From the NCBI RefSeq assembly GCF_900104845.1, contig NZ_FNSR01000002.1:1798001-1862000 (forward strand): a stretch of 64,000 nucleotides of DNA, in the 5' to 3' direction. The translations under genes were made by a program, and so were the position numbers. This DNA comes from Paraburkholderia caballeronis (GTDB lineage: Bacteria; Pseudomonadota; Gammaproteobacteria; Burkholderiales; Burkholderiaceae). Positions 7,787 through 16,445 of the stretch are shown here, in pieces. Position 1 is the first letter of the stretch, and every line of letters begins with the position of its first letter. The notes under the pieces are model-generated. The model searched no databases, was not told the DNA's origin, and saw nothing but the letters and a program-made list of their open reading frames with translations.

Positions 7787-8737
7787 GTGAAACACAGTCG
7801 AAAAACGAAGGTGGCGATTATCGGTTCCGGCAATATCGGCACCGATCTGATGATCAAGATCATGCGCAACAGCGAGTACCTCGAAATGGGGGCAATGGTC
7901 GGCATCGATCCAGATTCAGATGGTCTCGCGCGAGCGGCGCGTCTCGGCGTCGCGACGACGCATGAAGGTGTGCAAGGTCTCATCGACCTGCCGGTATTCG
8001 AGGACATCGAAGTCGTATTCGATGCGACTTCCGCGGGAGCCCACATAAAAAACGACGCGCTCCTGCGGCAGTACAAGCCCGATATACGCATGATCGATCT
8101 CACGCCTGCTGCAATCGGCCCGTATTGCGTACCGGTCGTGAACCTGGATAAGACCGTTGCCGAACGGAACGTCAACATGGTCACGTGCGGTGGTCAGGCA
8201 ACCATTCCGATGGTCGCGGCAGTGTCGGCGGTCGCGAAAGTCCACTACGCGGAAATCGTCGCGTCGATCAGCAGCAAATCCGCGGGTCCGGGCACACGCG
8301 CCAATATTGACGAGTTTACCGAAACGACTTCAAAGGCGATCGAGACGGTCGGTGGCGCGGCGAAGGGCAAAGCGGTCATCGTGCTGAATCCGGCCGAGCC
8401 CCCGCTGATCATGCGCGACACGGTTTATGTATTGTCGGAGCTCGCCGATCAGGCAAAAGTCGAAGCGTCGATCGATGCGATGGTGCGTGCGGTAAGCGCG
8501 TACGTTCCGGGTTATCGCCTGAAACAGAATGTCCAGTTCGATGTGATTACCGAACACGCACCGCTGATCATTCCAGGCCTTGGCGAGTTCAGCGGCACGA
8601 AAACCTCTGTGTTCCTCGAAGTCGAAGGTGCCGCGCATTATCTGCCCGCGTACGCAGGTAATCTCGACATCATGACTTCCGCCGCGCTCGCGACAGCCGA
8701 GCGCATGGCGCGGACGTCGCTTGGCGTTGGAGTTTAG
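7787..8737 (+). CDS. Acetaldehyde dehydrogenase (acylating)
   Basis: This enzyme converts the acetaldehyde released by the aldolase to acetyl-CoA with NAD+ and CoA. Features: an N-terminal Rossmann motif [11 protein letters not shown] (about residues 10-20), the catalytic Cys in [13 protein letters not shown], and the DmpF/MhpF-type [20 protein letters not shown] segment. It is about 316 residues, the family length. GGAG lies 5 bases upstream of the GTG at 7787; a GTG at 7781 is possible. The stop is followed two bases later by the aldolase start, as expected because the two proteins form a channelling complex. Confidence 0.92.
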   Translation: MKHSRKTKVAIIGSGNIGTDLMIKIMRNSEYLEMGAMVGIDPDSDGLARAARLGVATTHEGVQGLIDLPVFEDIEVVFDATSAGAHIKNDALLRQYKPDIRMIDLTPAAIGPYCVPVVNLDKTVAERNVNMVTCGGQATIPMVAAVSAVAKVHYAEIVASISSKSAGPGTRANIDEFTETTSKAIETVGGAAKGKAVIVLNPAEPPLIMRDTVYVLSELADQAKVEASIDAMVRAVSAYVPGYRLKQNVQFDVITEHAPLIIPGLGEFSGTKTSVFLEVEGAAHYLPAYAGNLDIMTSAALATAERMARTSLGVGV

Positions 8738-8739
8738 GC

Positions 8740-9756
8740 ATGAGTAAAAAACTCTATATTTCCGACGTGACGCTGCGCGACGGCAGCCACGCGATCCGCC
8801 ATCAGTACTCGATCAAGAACGTGCAGGACATCGCGCGCGCGCTCGACGCCGCGAAGGTGGACAGCATCGAGGTCGCGCACGGCGACGGCCTGCAGGGGTC
8901 GAGCTTCAACTACGGCTTTGGCGCGCACAGCGACCTGGAATGGATCGGCGCGGTGGCTGACGTGGTGAAGCACGCGAAGATCGCGACGCTGCTGCTGCCG
9001 GGCATCGGCACGATCCACGACCTGAAGGCCGCGTACGACGCGGGCGCGCGCGTGGTGCGGGTGGCGACGCACTGCACCGAAGCGGACATCTCGAAGCAGC
9101 ACATCGAGTACGCGCGCGAACTTGGGATGGATACCGTCGGTTTCCTGATGATGAGCCACATGACGACGCCGGAGAAGCTGGCGGTCGAGGCGAAGAAGAT
9201 GGAGAGCTACGGCGCGACCTGCATCTACGTGGTGGACTCGGGCGGCGCGCTGAGCATGAACGACGTGCGCGACCGGTTCCGCGCGTTCAAGAGCGTGCTC
9301 AAGCCCGAGACCGAAACCGGCATGCACGCGCACCACAACCTGTCGCTGGGCGTGGCGAACTCGATCGTCGCGGTGGAAGAGGGTTGCGACCGGATCGACG
9401 CGTCGCTGGCGGGGATGGGCGCGGGCGCGGGCAACGCGCCGCTCGAAGTGTTCATCGCGGCGGCGGAGCGCCTCGGCTGGAATCACGGCACCGATCTGTA
9501 CACGCTGATGGACGCGGCCGACGACATCGTGCGTCCGTTGCAGGACCGGCCGGTGCGGGTGGATCGCGAGACGCTGGCGCTCGGTTATGCGGGCGTGTAT
9601 TCGAGCTTCCTGCGGCACTCGGAGGTGGCGGCGAAGAAGTACGGCCTCAAGACGGTGGACATTCTCGTCGAACTGGGTAAGCGCCGCATGGTCGGCGGGC
9701 AGGAAGATATGATCGTGGATGTCGCGCTCGATCTTCTCAAACGCGCGGCCCAGTGA
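8740..9756 (+). CDS. 4-hydroxy-2-oxovalerate aldolase
   Basis: This enzyme cleaves 4-hydroxy-2-oxovalerate to pyruvate and acetaldehyde and hands the latter to the dehydrogenase encoded just upstream. It is a 338-residue TIM barrel of the DmpG/MhpE type with [12 protein letters not shown] (metal Asp and catalytic His), [13 protein letters not shown] (metal His pair) and the C-terminal [14 protein letters not shown] region. Codon use is notable: from about 8770 to 9660 nearly every third position is G or C, far above the genes on both sides, while the first and last parts resemble the neighbours. This suggests replacement of the middle by recombination with a host-type copy. Confidence 0.93.
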   Translation: MSKKLYISDVTLRDGSHAIRHQYSIKNVQDIARALDAAKVDSIEVAHGDGLQGSSFNYGFGAHSDLEWIGAVADVVKHAKIATLLLPGIGTIHDLKAAYDAGARVVRVATHCTEADISKQHIEYARELGMDTVGFLMMSHMTTPEKLAVEAKKMESYGATCIYVVDSGGALSMNDVRDRFRAFKSVLKPETETGMHAHHNLSLGVANSIVAVEEGCDRIDASLAGMGAGAGNAPLEVFIAAAERLGWNHGTDLYTLMDAADDIVRPLQDRPVRVDRETLALGYAGVYSSFLRHSEVAAKKYGLKTVDILVELGKRRMVGGQEDMIVDVALDLLKRAAQ

Positions 9757-9785
9757 TCACTCGAATAATCTAATGGAGTTGAGCA

Positions 9786-10190
9786 ATGCCCAAGATTCTC
9801 GTTCAGTCATCCCAGGCCCCCGTTACCGGGTTCACCGACGCAAGCAAGCCGTCGCCGCTCGCCCAAGCCATTCGTGCGGGTGATTTTCTGTACGTATCGG
9901 GGCAGGGTCCGCTCGACCCGGTAACCCGTAAGGTCACAGCGGACGATATCGCGACACAAACGCGTCAAGTGCTCGCGAATCTCGCTGCCGTGCTCGAAGC
10001 CGGCGGCGCGACTATCGCACACGTGGTTAACATGCGCGTTTGCTTGCGCAACACTTCGGATTTTCCGGTGTTCAACGAGACGTTCCGTGAAGTGCTGAAC
10101 GGCGAAAAAGTGACGCGTACTTGCACGGGGGGCACACCGCATCGCGCGGGCGTGCTGGTTGAGATCGATTGTGTCGCCTACCTCGGCTGA
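9786..10190 (+). CDS. 2-aminomuconate deaminase (RidA/YjgF family)
   Basis: This 134-residue RidA-fold protein has SPLAQAIRAGDFLYVSGQGP, the central QTRQVLANLAAVLEAGGA helix and a C-terminal VLVEIDCVAYLG strand. Within a cluster encoding an aminomuconate-semialdehyde-type dehydrogenase and an oxalocrotonate decarboxylase, the RidA member is the 2-aminomuconate deaminase (AmnD/NbaF type), giving 4-oxalocrotonate and ammonia. It lies between the aldolase and the ring-cleavage gene, 11 bases before the latter. Generic imine deaminase activity cannot be excluded from sequence. Confidence 0.8.
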   Translation: MPKILVQSSQAPVTGFTDASKPSPLAQAIRAGDFLYVSGQGPLDPVTRKVTADDIATQTRQVLANLAAVLEAGGATIAHVVNMRVCLRNTSDFPVFNETFREVLNGEKVTRTCTGGTPHRAGVLVEIDCVAYLG

Positions 10191-10201
10191 TCGGAGGCAA
10201 T

Positions 10202-10756
10202 ATGTACAAGATGCCCATCGTCAGCATTAAGGATCGCGTCGATAGCCTGAATGAAAGCGGCAAGTACGTCAGCGTGATGTGGCAACAGCCAGAATCGCTG
10301 GTATTCGTCGCTCGTGGCCGCGCTTATCGCAGCGAATTCCATATCAATCCAACCGACGAAGTGATGGTCCAGATCAAGGGCGAAATGCATCTGCACTATC
10401 GCACGCCCGAGGGCAAGGAAGAGATCGCAATCATTCCAGAAGGCTCGGCCATTCACACGCCGGCAGGCATTCCGCATTCGCCGCGTTTCCCGCCCGACGC
10501 CTACGCGATGATTCTCGAACGGGCGCGCAGGGAAGGCGAGGTGGATATATTCCAGTGGTATTGCCCGGAGTGCGATCACCTGCTGCACGAAGAACACTTT
10601 ACGGTCGGCAACTACGGTGTCGATCCGGTCGCGCAAGCCTATCGCAACTTCTACGACAATGTAGCGTATCGCACCTGCAAAGGCTGCGGTTACGTGATGC
10701 CGAATGCGCTGGCCGAAGCAGAAGCTGCAGAGCAAAAGAGCGCCGGTGCGGAATGA
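10202..10756 (+). CDS. Cupin ring-cleavage dioxygenase, 3-hydroxyanthranilate 3,4-dioxygenase family
   Basis: This 184-residue cupin has the extradiol 3HAO layout: His and Glu ligands in EFHINPTDEVMVQIKGEM (about residues 45-58), a third His in AGIPHSPRFPP, and C-terminal rubredoxin-like cysteine pairs WYCPECDH and CKGCG. It should open an ortho-aminophenol ring using Fe(II). The N-terminal 30 residues differ from the classical enzyme, and no ACMS decarboxylase accompanies it. The substrate could therefore be 3-hydroxyanthranilate or a decarboxylated analogue such as 2-aminophenol. It is the last gene of the first operon and convergent with the GntR gene. Confidence 0.85.
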   Translation: MYKMPIVSIKDRVDSLNESGKYVSVMWQQPESLVFVARGRAYRSEFHINPTDEVMVQIKGEMHLHYRTPEGKEEIAIIPEGSAIHTPAGIPHSPRFPPDAYAMILERARREGEVDIFQWYCPECDHLLHEEHFTVGNYGVDPVAQAYRNFYDNVAYRTCKGCGYVMPNALAEAEAAEQKSAGAE

Positions 10757-10848
10757 CATGGACGTCAGGCGCAAGACCGGCTGGCTCTGCCCGCGGTGCG
10801 GGACCACGCAACGCGGCGTACCGGATAGCGCGCTGACTACCGATGTTT

Positions 10849-11547
10849 TCAGGTGGCGGGCACCGAAGGTTTCCGCTTGCGCAACGCTGCCGCCACATTC
10901 ATACCGGTACGTTCGATATGCTCCTTGAGCAAAGCACAAGCCTTGTCGGCATCACGCGCAAGCGCGGCAGAGCAGATATTCGCATGTTCATCAGCGACCG
11001 ACGGATCGAGGGAGTTGCCTTCAAGGAACATGCGCCGATAACGATCATTCAAATCGTGCAGGATCGAGCAGAAATGCAATACCAGCGGCATGCCGCATGC
11101 CGCCAACAAGTCATGATGAAGCGTACGGTGCGTGATTTCCCAGTCGTCGAGATCGACGTTCTTCGCACCAATACGTTTGTTGAGCTGGTAGATGCCGGCG
11201 ACGATCGAGCTTTCCCATGCGTTATCGCCGAGCCTTATCGATTCGCGCAGCGCGAACGTTTCGAGCATCGTGCGCAAACGCGTCACTTCAACCAGATTCG
11301 GTTCGGAAACCGGTGCGACACGATACCCACGATTGCTCTCGAGGCTAACGAACCCTTCGGCAGCGAGGCGCGACAGCGCCTCCCGCAACGGACTCAGCGA
11401 AACGCCGAGATCGGCACGCAGATCTTCCAGGTTGATCTTTTTGCCCGGCGGCATCGCGCCACTGGTGATCTGCATACGCAGCGTGTTGGCAACCGCCGAG
11501 GACAGCGTCTGACCCGCGCCTGCGCCTGAATTAAGCATTTCCGCCAT
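10849..11547 (-). CDS. GntR-family (FadR/FCD) transcriptional regulator of the catabolic island
   Basis: This 232-residue regulator has a winged helix at residues about 15-80 (DLRADLGVSLSPLREALSRL, FVSLESNRGYRV) and an FCD effector domain with the His-rich metal site (HRTLHHDLLAA, DEHANICSAAL, LLKEHIERTG). GGAG lies upstream of the ATG. It is divergent from the semialdehyde dehydrogenase operon; the shared intergenic region carries the perfect palindrome ATAATCGATTAT. The same core occurs before the 5406 operon and between the divergent transporter and dioxygenase genes. I infer that it represses all three units and responds to a pathway intermediate. Confidence 0.9.
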   Translation of the reverse strand: MAEMLNSGAGAGQTLSSAVANTLRMQITSGAMPPGKKINLEDLRADLGVSLSPLREALSRLAAEGFVSLESNRGYRVAPVSEPNLVEVTRLRTMLETFALRESIRLGDNAWESSIVAGIYQLNKRIGAKNVDLDDWEITHRTLHHDLLAACGMPLVLHFCSILHDLNDRYRRMFLEGNSLDPSVADEHANICSAALARDADKACALLKEHIERTGMNVAAALRKRKPSVPAT

Positions 11548-11594
11548 AAAGGTCCACTCCTGGATACAAATTTAGTCTTCGGGATTATAGACCA

Positions 11595-11603
11595 AAAATC
11601 GAC
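11595..11603. promoter_or_regulatory. Half-operator AAAATCGAC
   Basis: A half-site matching the palindrome at 5297-5308 lies 18 bases from the full palindrome at 11613, about two helical turns centre to centre. Confidence 0.35.
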
Positions 11604-11612
11604 TAAATTTGG

Positions 11613-11624
11613 ATAATCGATTAT
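11613..11624. promoter_or_regulatory. GntR operator palindrome ATAATCGATTAT
   Basis: This perfect 12-bp palindrome sits in the divergent region between the GntR gene and the dehydrogenase operon, in AT-rich DNA suited to promoters. It shares its core with 5297-5308, 5348-5372 and 19718-19725. Confidence 0.65.
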
Positions 11625-11660
11625 ATTTCGTTGTACCTTATTTGAGACGTGGAGAGTTTG

Positions 11661-13124
11661 ATGGCGATTGAGACGCTTAACTTCATCGGCGGTGAATTCG
11701 TTCCTGCCGCATCCGGACGCTTGTTCGACAATCGTAGCCCTGTCGACAACTCGCTGATTTCGCGTGTGCACGAAGCCGGTCAGGCTGAAGTCGATGCGGC
11801 AGTTGCAGCAGCCAGAGCTGCGCTGCACGGCCCTTGGGGGAGCATGTCGGTACAGAACCGCGCGGACATGCTCTATGCGGTGGCGGAAGAAATCAATCTG
11901 CGTTTCGACGACTTCCTGCAGGCGGAAGTTGCCGATACCGGGAAGCCGAGGTCTCTCGCGTCACACCTCGATATCCCGCGCGGTGCCGCAAACTTCAAGG
12001 TTTTTGCCGATACAGTGAAGAGCGCTGGCGCAGAGTTTTTCGAAATGTCGACGCCGGATGGTGGGACAGCGCTGAACTATGTGCTACGCCGTCCGAAGGG
12101 GGTGATCGCCGTGGTGTGCCCCTGGAATCTGCCACTGCTGCTGATGACGTGGAAGGTTGCCCCGGCGATCGCGTGCGGCAATACGGTGGTCGTCAAACCG
12201 TCCGAGGAAACGCCATCGACCGCAACGCTTCTCGGCGAAGTGATGAACAAGGTCGGCGTACCGGCGGGCGTATACAACGTTGTGCATGGTTTCGGTCCCG
12301 ACTCCGCAGGCGAATTCCTGACAAAACATGCGGGTGTCAACGCGATTACCTTTACCGGTGAGACAGGAACTGGAGCGAAGATCCTGGAAACGGCCGCGAG
12401 CGGCATCAAGGCCACGTCGATGGAGCTCGGCGGCAAAAATCCGTCGATTGTGTTCGCGGATTGCGACCTCGAAAATGCACTTGAAGTCACCAGCCGCGCG
12501 GTGTTCGCCAACTGCGGGCAGGTGTGCCTCGGCACCGAACGTGTGTACGTCGAACGTCCGTTGTTCGACGAATTCGTCCAGCGCTTCGGCGAAATCGCAC
12601 GTACCACGAAGCCGGGTCACCCTGACGATGCGAATGGCAAGATGGGGCCGCTGATTTCGCTGGGTCACCGCGAAAAGGTGCTGTCGTACTACACACGCGC
12701 GAAAGAAGAAGGTGCGATGATCGTGGCCGGCGGCGGGATTCCAGTTATGCCTGCGGAACTGGCGGAAGGCGCGTGGATCGAGCCGACCGTATGGACCGGA
12801 CTGCCGGAAAGCAGCGCCGTCGTCCGAGAGGAAATTTTCGGCCCCTGCTGCCATATCGCTCCATTTGACACCGAAGAGGAAGTCGTTGCGCTTGCTAACG
12901 ACACACGTTACGGGCTCGCTGCTGCAGTACACACGCGCAATTTGCAGCGTGCACATCGGATTGCTGCGCAGCTCGAGGTCGGTACCTGCTGGATCAACGC
13001 ATGGTTCCTGCGCGATCTGCGTACGCCGTTCGGTGGCGCGAAGATGTCGGGCATCGGCCGCGAGGGCGGTTTGCATTCCTTGGAGTTCTATACCGAACTG
13101 CGCAATGTTTGTGTGAAGCTGTAA
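11661..13124 (+). CDS. 2-aminomuconate 6-semialdehyde dehydrogenase-type aldehyde dehydrogenase
   Basis: This 487-residue NAD-dependent aldehyde dehydrogenase has the catalytic Glu in SMELGGKNPS, the catalytic Cys in NCGQVCLGTERVY, and the C-terminal GGAKMSGIGREGGLHSLEFY typical of the 2-hydroxy- and 2-aminomuconic semialdehyde group. In this cluster it oxidises the ring-fission aldehyde to 2-aminomuconate. The ATG at 11661 is preceded by GGAGAG; an in-frame GTG lies at 11649. It is the first gene of the second plus-strand unit, divergent from the GntR gene, and is followed by an MBL-fold hydrolase. Confidence 0.88.
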   Translation: MAIETLNFIGGEFVPAASGRLFDNRSPVDNSLISRVHEAGQAEVDAAVAAARAALHGPWGSMSVQNRADMLYAVAEEINLRFDDFLQAEVADTGKPRSLASHLDIPRGAANFKVFADTVKSAGAEFFEMSTPDGGTALNYVLRRPKGVIAVVCPWNLPLLLMTWKVAPAIACGNTVVVKPSEETPSTATLLGEVMNKVGVPAGVYNVVHGFGPDSAGEFLTKHAGVNAITFTGETGTGAKILETAASGIKATSMELGGKNPSIVFADCDLENALEVTSRAVFANCGQVCLGTERVYVERPLFDEFVQRFGEIARTTKPGHPDDANGKMGPLISLGHREKVLSYYTRAKEEGAMIVAGGGIPVMPAELAEGAWIEPTVWTGLPESSAVVREEIFGPCCHIAPFDTEEEVVALANDTRYGLAAAVHTRNLQRAHRIAAQLEVGTCWINAWFLRDLRTPFGGAKMSGIGREGGLHSLEFYTELRNVCVKL

Positions 13125-13136
13125 TCGCGGCATTTC

Positions 13137-13160
13137 GCTCCCGGTATGCGCATCGGGAGC
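13137..13160 (+). promoter_or_regulatory. Intercistronic hairpin
   Basis: GCTCCCG and CGGGAGC form a 7-bp stem with a 10-base loop between the dehydrogenase and the MBL gene. No T-run follows, so it may stabilise or process the transcript rather than end it. Confidence 0.4.
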
Positions 13161-13187
13161 ACGTCTCTTTATACAGGCTGAAACAAA

Positions 13188-14069
13188 ATGGACATGCAAC
13201 TGGGTTCCGCTCGAATTACGCGAATCGAAGACTATCACGGGCCGGGTCTCGCTCCGGAGTTCATGTTTCCGGCGATCCAGAAGCAGATGTGGCACGATTC
13301 GCCTGAATGGGCCCGTCGCTTTGTCGATTTACCGGAAAATCGCCTGCTGACCAGCATCCATAGCTGGCTCGTGCGTACGCCGCATCATACGATATTGATC
13401 GACAGTTGCATTGGCAACCACAAACAGCGTCCGTCGATTCCGCATTTTCACATGCGCGATGTGCCATGGCTCGAACGTCTGCGTGCCGCCAGCGTTCACC
13501 CCGGAGATGTAGATTTCGTGATGTGCACGCACTTGCACGCCGATCACATCGGCTGGAATACGCAGTTGAAGGATGGTCGCTGGATACCCACGTTTCCAAA
13601 TGCGAAATATCTTTTTAACCGCCGGGAATTCGACCGTTGGGATTCACGCCGCCCGGATTATGCGGCCAGACCTATCAACGACAATGCGTTCGAGGACAGT
13701 CTTTTGCCCGTGCTCGAAGCCGGTCAGGTCCAATTCGTCGAGGACGGTTATAGCGTCGACGATATTCTGACCGTGGAATCCGCGCCCGGCCATACGGCAG
13801 GCAACGTGAAGATTCGTGTGCGCTCGGGAGGAAGCGAAGGGATGTTTGCTGGCGACACAATTCACCATCCACTGCAACTTCACTATCCGGATCTATGCTC
13901 GCATTTCGACGAGGATCCAGGCGTCGCCCTCCAGACTCGTATCCGGATGCTGAACGATTGCGCGGAACGCGGGTCCCTGCTGATGCCAACGCACTTTGCA
14001 GCGCCTTTCTGCTGCCGCATCGCCGGACACCACGCTAACGGCGGATATCTGCCGGACTGGAACGTCTGA
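13188..14069 (+). CDS. MBL-fold metallo-hydrolase (lactonase-like), copy 1
   Basis: This 293-residue protein has the di-metal motif HLHADHIGWNT, the bridging Asp in MFAGDTIHHPLQL and a distal His in LMPTHFAAP. The arrangement SIHSWLVRTPHHTILIDSC ahead of the motif is typical of the N-acyl homoserine lactonase group. It is closely related to the product at 14168-15067 and the two genes are convergent. Likely activity is hydrolysis of a lactone, cyclic carbamate or ester; the substrate is unknown. It follows the semialdehyde dehydrogenase on the same strand, and so is probably part of the pathway. Confidence 0.85.
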   Translation: MDMQLGSARITRIEDYHGPGLAPEFMFPAIQKQMWHDSPEWARRFVDLPENRLLTSIHSWLVRTPHHTILIDSCIGNHKQRPSIPHFHMRDVPWLERLRAASVHPGDVDFVMCTHLHADHIGWNTQLKDGRWIPTFPNAKYLFNRREFDRWDSRRPDYAARPINDNAFEDSLLPVLEAGQVQFVEDGYSVDDILTVESAPGHTAGNVKIRVRSGGSEGMFAGDTIHHPLQLHYPDLCSHFDEDPGVALQTRIRMLNDCAERGSLLMPTHFAAPFCCRIAGHHANGGYLPDWNV

Positions 14070-14112
14070 ACATCGTAAGTCGACCGCTGCCCGATCCGGG
14101 TGGCGTGAAAGC

Positions 14113-14134
14113 GCCGCCCGGTCATTCGGGCGGC
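14113..14134. terminator. Bidirectional hairpin between convergent MBL genes
   Basis: GCCGCCCG and CGGGCGGC form a perfect 8-bp stem with loop GTCATT, placed between two convergent stop codons. T-runs are absent on both sides. Confidence 0.5.
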
Positions 14135-14167
14135 CCGTCCCGTAGAAACAGAACTGCTACGAGCTGA

Positions 14168-15067
14168 TCAGCAGTTACTGCAACATACGAATTTCGGACG
14201 GAACGCCGCGCCTTCCGCTTCTACTTCTGCAACGTGCGGCGCAGCGAAGTGCGTGGGAAACAGCAGCGAACGTTTTTCCACGCAGCCTTCGAGCACTCTG
14301 CGGCGGGTCACCAGGGCCTCTTCTGGCCGCTCGCAGAAACGGGTATTCCATGTCGGCTCGTACAACTGAATCGGGTGATGAATCACATCGCCGCAAAATA
14401 CGCCGGACTTGCCCGCGTCGCTCAATTTCAGGATGATATGGCCAGGTGTATGGCCCGGCGCCGGTTCGACCAGCAGCTTGTCGTCGATTGCATGTGCCCC
14501 GTCCAGCAGCACCGCCTGGCCGCTCTGGATCACCGGTAGCACACTGTCGTCGTACACTGCCACACGGCCCGGATTCTGCGTACGCCGCTCACCGATAGAC
14601 GAATCCCAGTGTTCGTTCTCGATGCGGGAAAACAGATACTTCGCATTCGGAAACGTGGGCACCCAGCGACCGTCGACCAGTTGGGTATTCCAGCCCACGT
14701 GGTCGGTATGCAAGTGCGTGCACAGCACGATGTCTATGTCATCGGGCGAGGAACCGGCCGCTCGCAATCGTTCCAGAAACGGCACGTCGAGTTGATGGAA
14801 GCGGGGCAACCACGGCCGTTCCTTGTGATTTCCGGCGCAGCTATCGAGCAGGATCGTGTGCGTTCCGGTACGGATCAACCACGAATGATTGCTGGTGATC
14901 AGCTTGTCGTTGACCGGGTCGTAGTGCGTCGGCACCATCCACGGAAAATGCTGCGCGAAGCGCTCACGATCCAGTGCAGGCAGGAAGCTTCCAGCCGGAG
15001 TATCGTTCGGCCCGATTTGCTCTTCAATGCGCGTAACAGTGGTCGTTCCAATAAGCCAGGTCTGCAT
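14168..15067 (-). CDS. MBL-fold metallo-hydrolase (lactonase-like), copy 2
   Basis: This 299-residue paralogue of the copy at 13188 carries HLHTDHVGWNT, the bridging Asp in VFCGDVIHHPIQL, and LFPTHFAAPH. I chose the ATG at 15067 because AGGGAG lies 6 bases upstream and the paralogue starts at the same point (MQTWLIG versus MDMQLG). The C-terminus ends with a Cys-containing tail (FVCCSNC). It is the last gene of the minus-strand transporter operon, following the FAD oxidase by about 20 bases. Two similar hydrolases in opposite operons may act on successive or alternative ring forms of the same compound. Confidence 0.85.
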   Translation of the reverse strand: MQTWLIGTTTVTRIEEQIGPNDTPAGSFLPALDRERFAQHFPWMVPTHYDPVNDKLITSNHSWLIRTGTHTILLDSCAGNHKERPWLPRFHQLDVPFLERLRAAGSSPDDIDIVLCTHLHTDHVGWNTQLVDGRWVPTFPNAKYLFSRIENEHWDSSIGERRTQNPGRVAVYDDSVLPVIQSGQAVLLDGAHAIDDKLLVEPAPGHTPGHIILKLSDAGKSGVFCGDVIHHPIQLYEPTWNTRFCERPEEALVTRRRVLEGCVEKRSLLFPTHFAAPHVAEVEAEGAAFRPKFVCCSNC

Positions 15068-15086
15068 CGCTACTCCCTTATGAATT

Positions 15087-16418
15087 TCATTGCACTTTGC
15101 GTTCTTCACGGCGATCAAGCGCACCAAAGCCCATCGTCATGAGAGGCAAAAACCACGGCTTACCGGTATAGAACGGCAAAGTCGGGAAATTACCCTGCTC
15201 GAACACACAGGAGGATTCGTTGCCGCCACCAATGATCTTACGAGCAAGATGAAAACCCAGATAGTTCATCATCGCGACGCCGTTGCCGTTGCACCCTGCA
15301 ACGTAATACAGACCGTCTATCTGGCCGATGTGGGGCAGGCGGTCAAATGTGAACGCAACCTTGCAGCCCCACGCGTAGTCGATTCGCTTACCTGCGAGCA
15401 ACGGGAAGCTCCCGATCATCCGGCCGTAGAGTTTTTCGGCGGCTTCCTCGGGGGAAACCTCCGACGGCGCCGCGCGCCCGCCGTACAAAAAACGCGAACC
15501 GTCCGGCGTCCGACGGAAATACGCCATCAAGCGCCGGCTATCGGCGCCCGTGCGGTGGAATGGCACGACCTGATTGGCAAGTTCCTGCGGCAGACGCTCG
15601 GTAACGATGATATGGCTCGCAACAGGGATCACGCGGTTTCCGAGTGGCGACCCTTTCAGACGCATCGCTTGCGCGTTTGTCGTGACCGCGACAGACGTTG
15701 CCTGAATCGCTGCATCATCGGTCACCACGGTGAACTGCGATGGTCCTTGCCGATCCATACGGCGAACCGTGGTACGGTCTACAAGATGCACACCTGCTTC
15801 ACGGCACAACTTCAATAGCGCTTGCAGATAACGCGCAGGTTGCAGTTGACCGGAACGTGGAATGACCATCACACCATGAAAGCGATCAGAACCGATTTCC
15901 TCGTGCTGATCGCCACGTGTCACCATATAGGCGTTCGCGTCAAACAATCGGTTCGTCGCTTCCATCCGCTTTTCCAGAATTCCATAGTGTTCCGGCGTCG
16001 TCGCGCAGGTGAGGCGGCCATTCATGCGGAAGTCACAATCGATTGCATGCTTCGCGATGAAATCCTGCATGTGAATCAGCGATTGGAGCGCGCCGTGCGC
16101 GAGTTCGGGGACGCTGGGGCCTTTGTCGCCCGCCCATTTTCGCCAGCGCGTGACGGCGGCAAAATCGATACCGAAACTGACGCCGCCGCTATTGCGTGCG
16201 CTCGCGTTAAAGCCAAACTGGTCAGCTTCGAATACAACCACCTTGACGCCGTTGCGCGCGAGCTCCAATGCCGTCGCCAGCCCGGAAAATCCACCACCAA
16301 CTACCGCGACATCGTACGAACTCGACAACGAAGGACGCACTTCGTTCTGCGGCGGCGCTTCGTCCCACCAATACGGCCGCTGCGCGAAATCCTGGTTCGG
16401 CAGTGTGCTAGAAATCAT
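15087..16418 (-). CDS. FAD-dependent amine/amino-acid oxidase (DAO family)
   Basis: This 443-residue flavoprotein has the dinucleotide motif VAVVGGGFSGLATALELARNG near residue 40, then ASARNSGGVSFG, and a C-terminal FAD segment AGCNGNGVAMMNYLG. The layout follows the gamma-glutamylputrescine oxidase/glycine oxidase group, which oxidises primary or secondary amines to imines. A RidA-type deaminase is encoded directly upstream in the operon, a common pairing because RidA hydrolyses the imine. The substrate is presumably what the neighbouring ABC transporter imports or a derivative of it. Specificity cannot be read from sequence. Confidence 0.85.
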   Translation of the reverse strand: MISSTLPNQDFAQRPYWWDEAPPQNEVRPSLSSSYDVAVVGGGFSGLATALELARNGVKVVVFEADQFGFNASARNSGGVSFGIDFAAVTRWRKWAGDKGPSVPELAHGALQSLIHMQDFIAKHAIDCDFRMNGRLTCATTPEHYGILEKRMEATNRLFDANAYMVTRGDQHEEIGSDRFHGVMVIPRSGQLQPARYLQALLKLCREAGVHLVDRTTVRRMDRQGPSQFTVVTDDAAIQATSVAVTTNAQAMRLKGSPLGNRVIPVASHIIVTERLPQELANQVVPFHRTGADSRRLMAYFRRTPDGSRFLYGGRAAPSEVSPEEAAEKLYGRMIGSFPLLAGKRIDYAWGCKVAFTFDRLPHIGQIDGLYYVAGCNGNGVAMMNYLGFHLARKIIGGGNESSCVFEQGNFPTLPFYTGKPWFLPLMTMGFGALDRREERKVQ

Positions 16419-16445
16419 GCTGAGGGCTCCACAGTGAAGCGTGCG

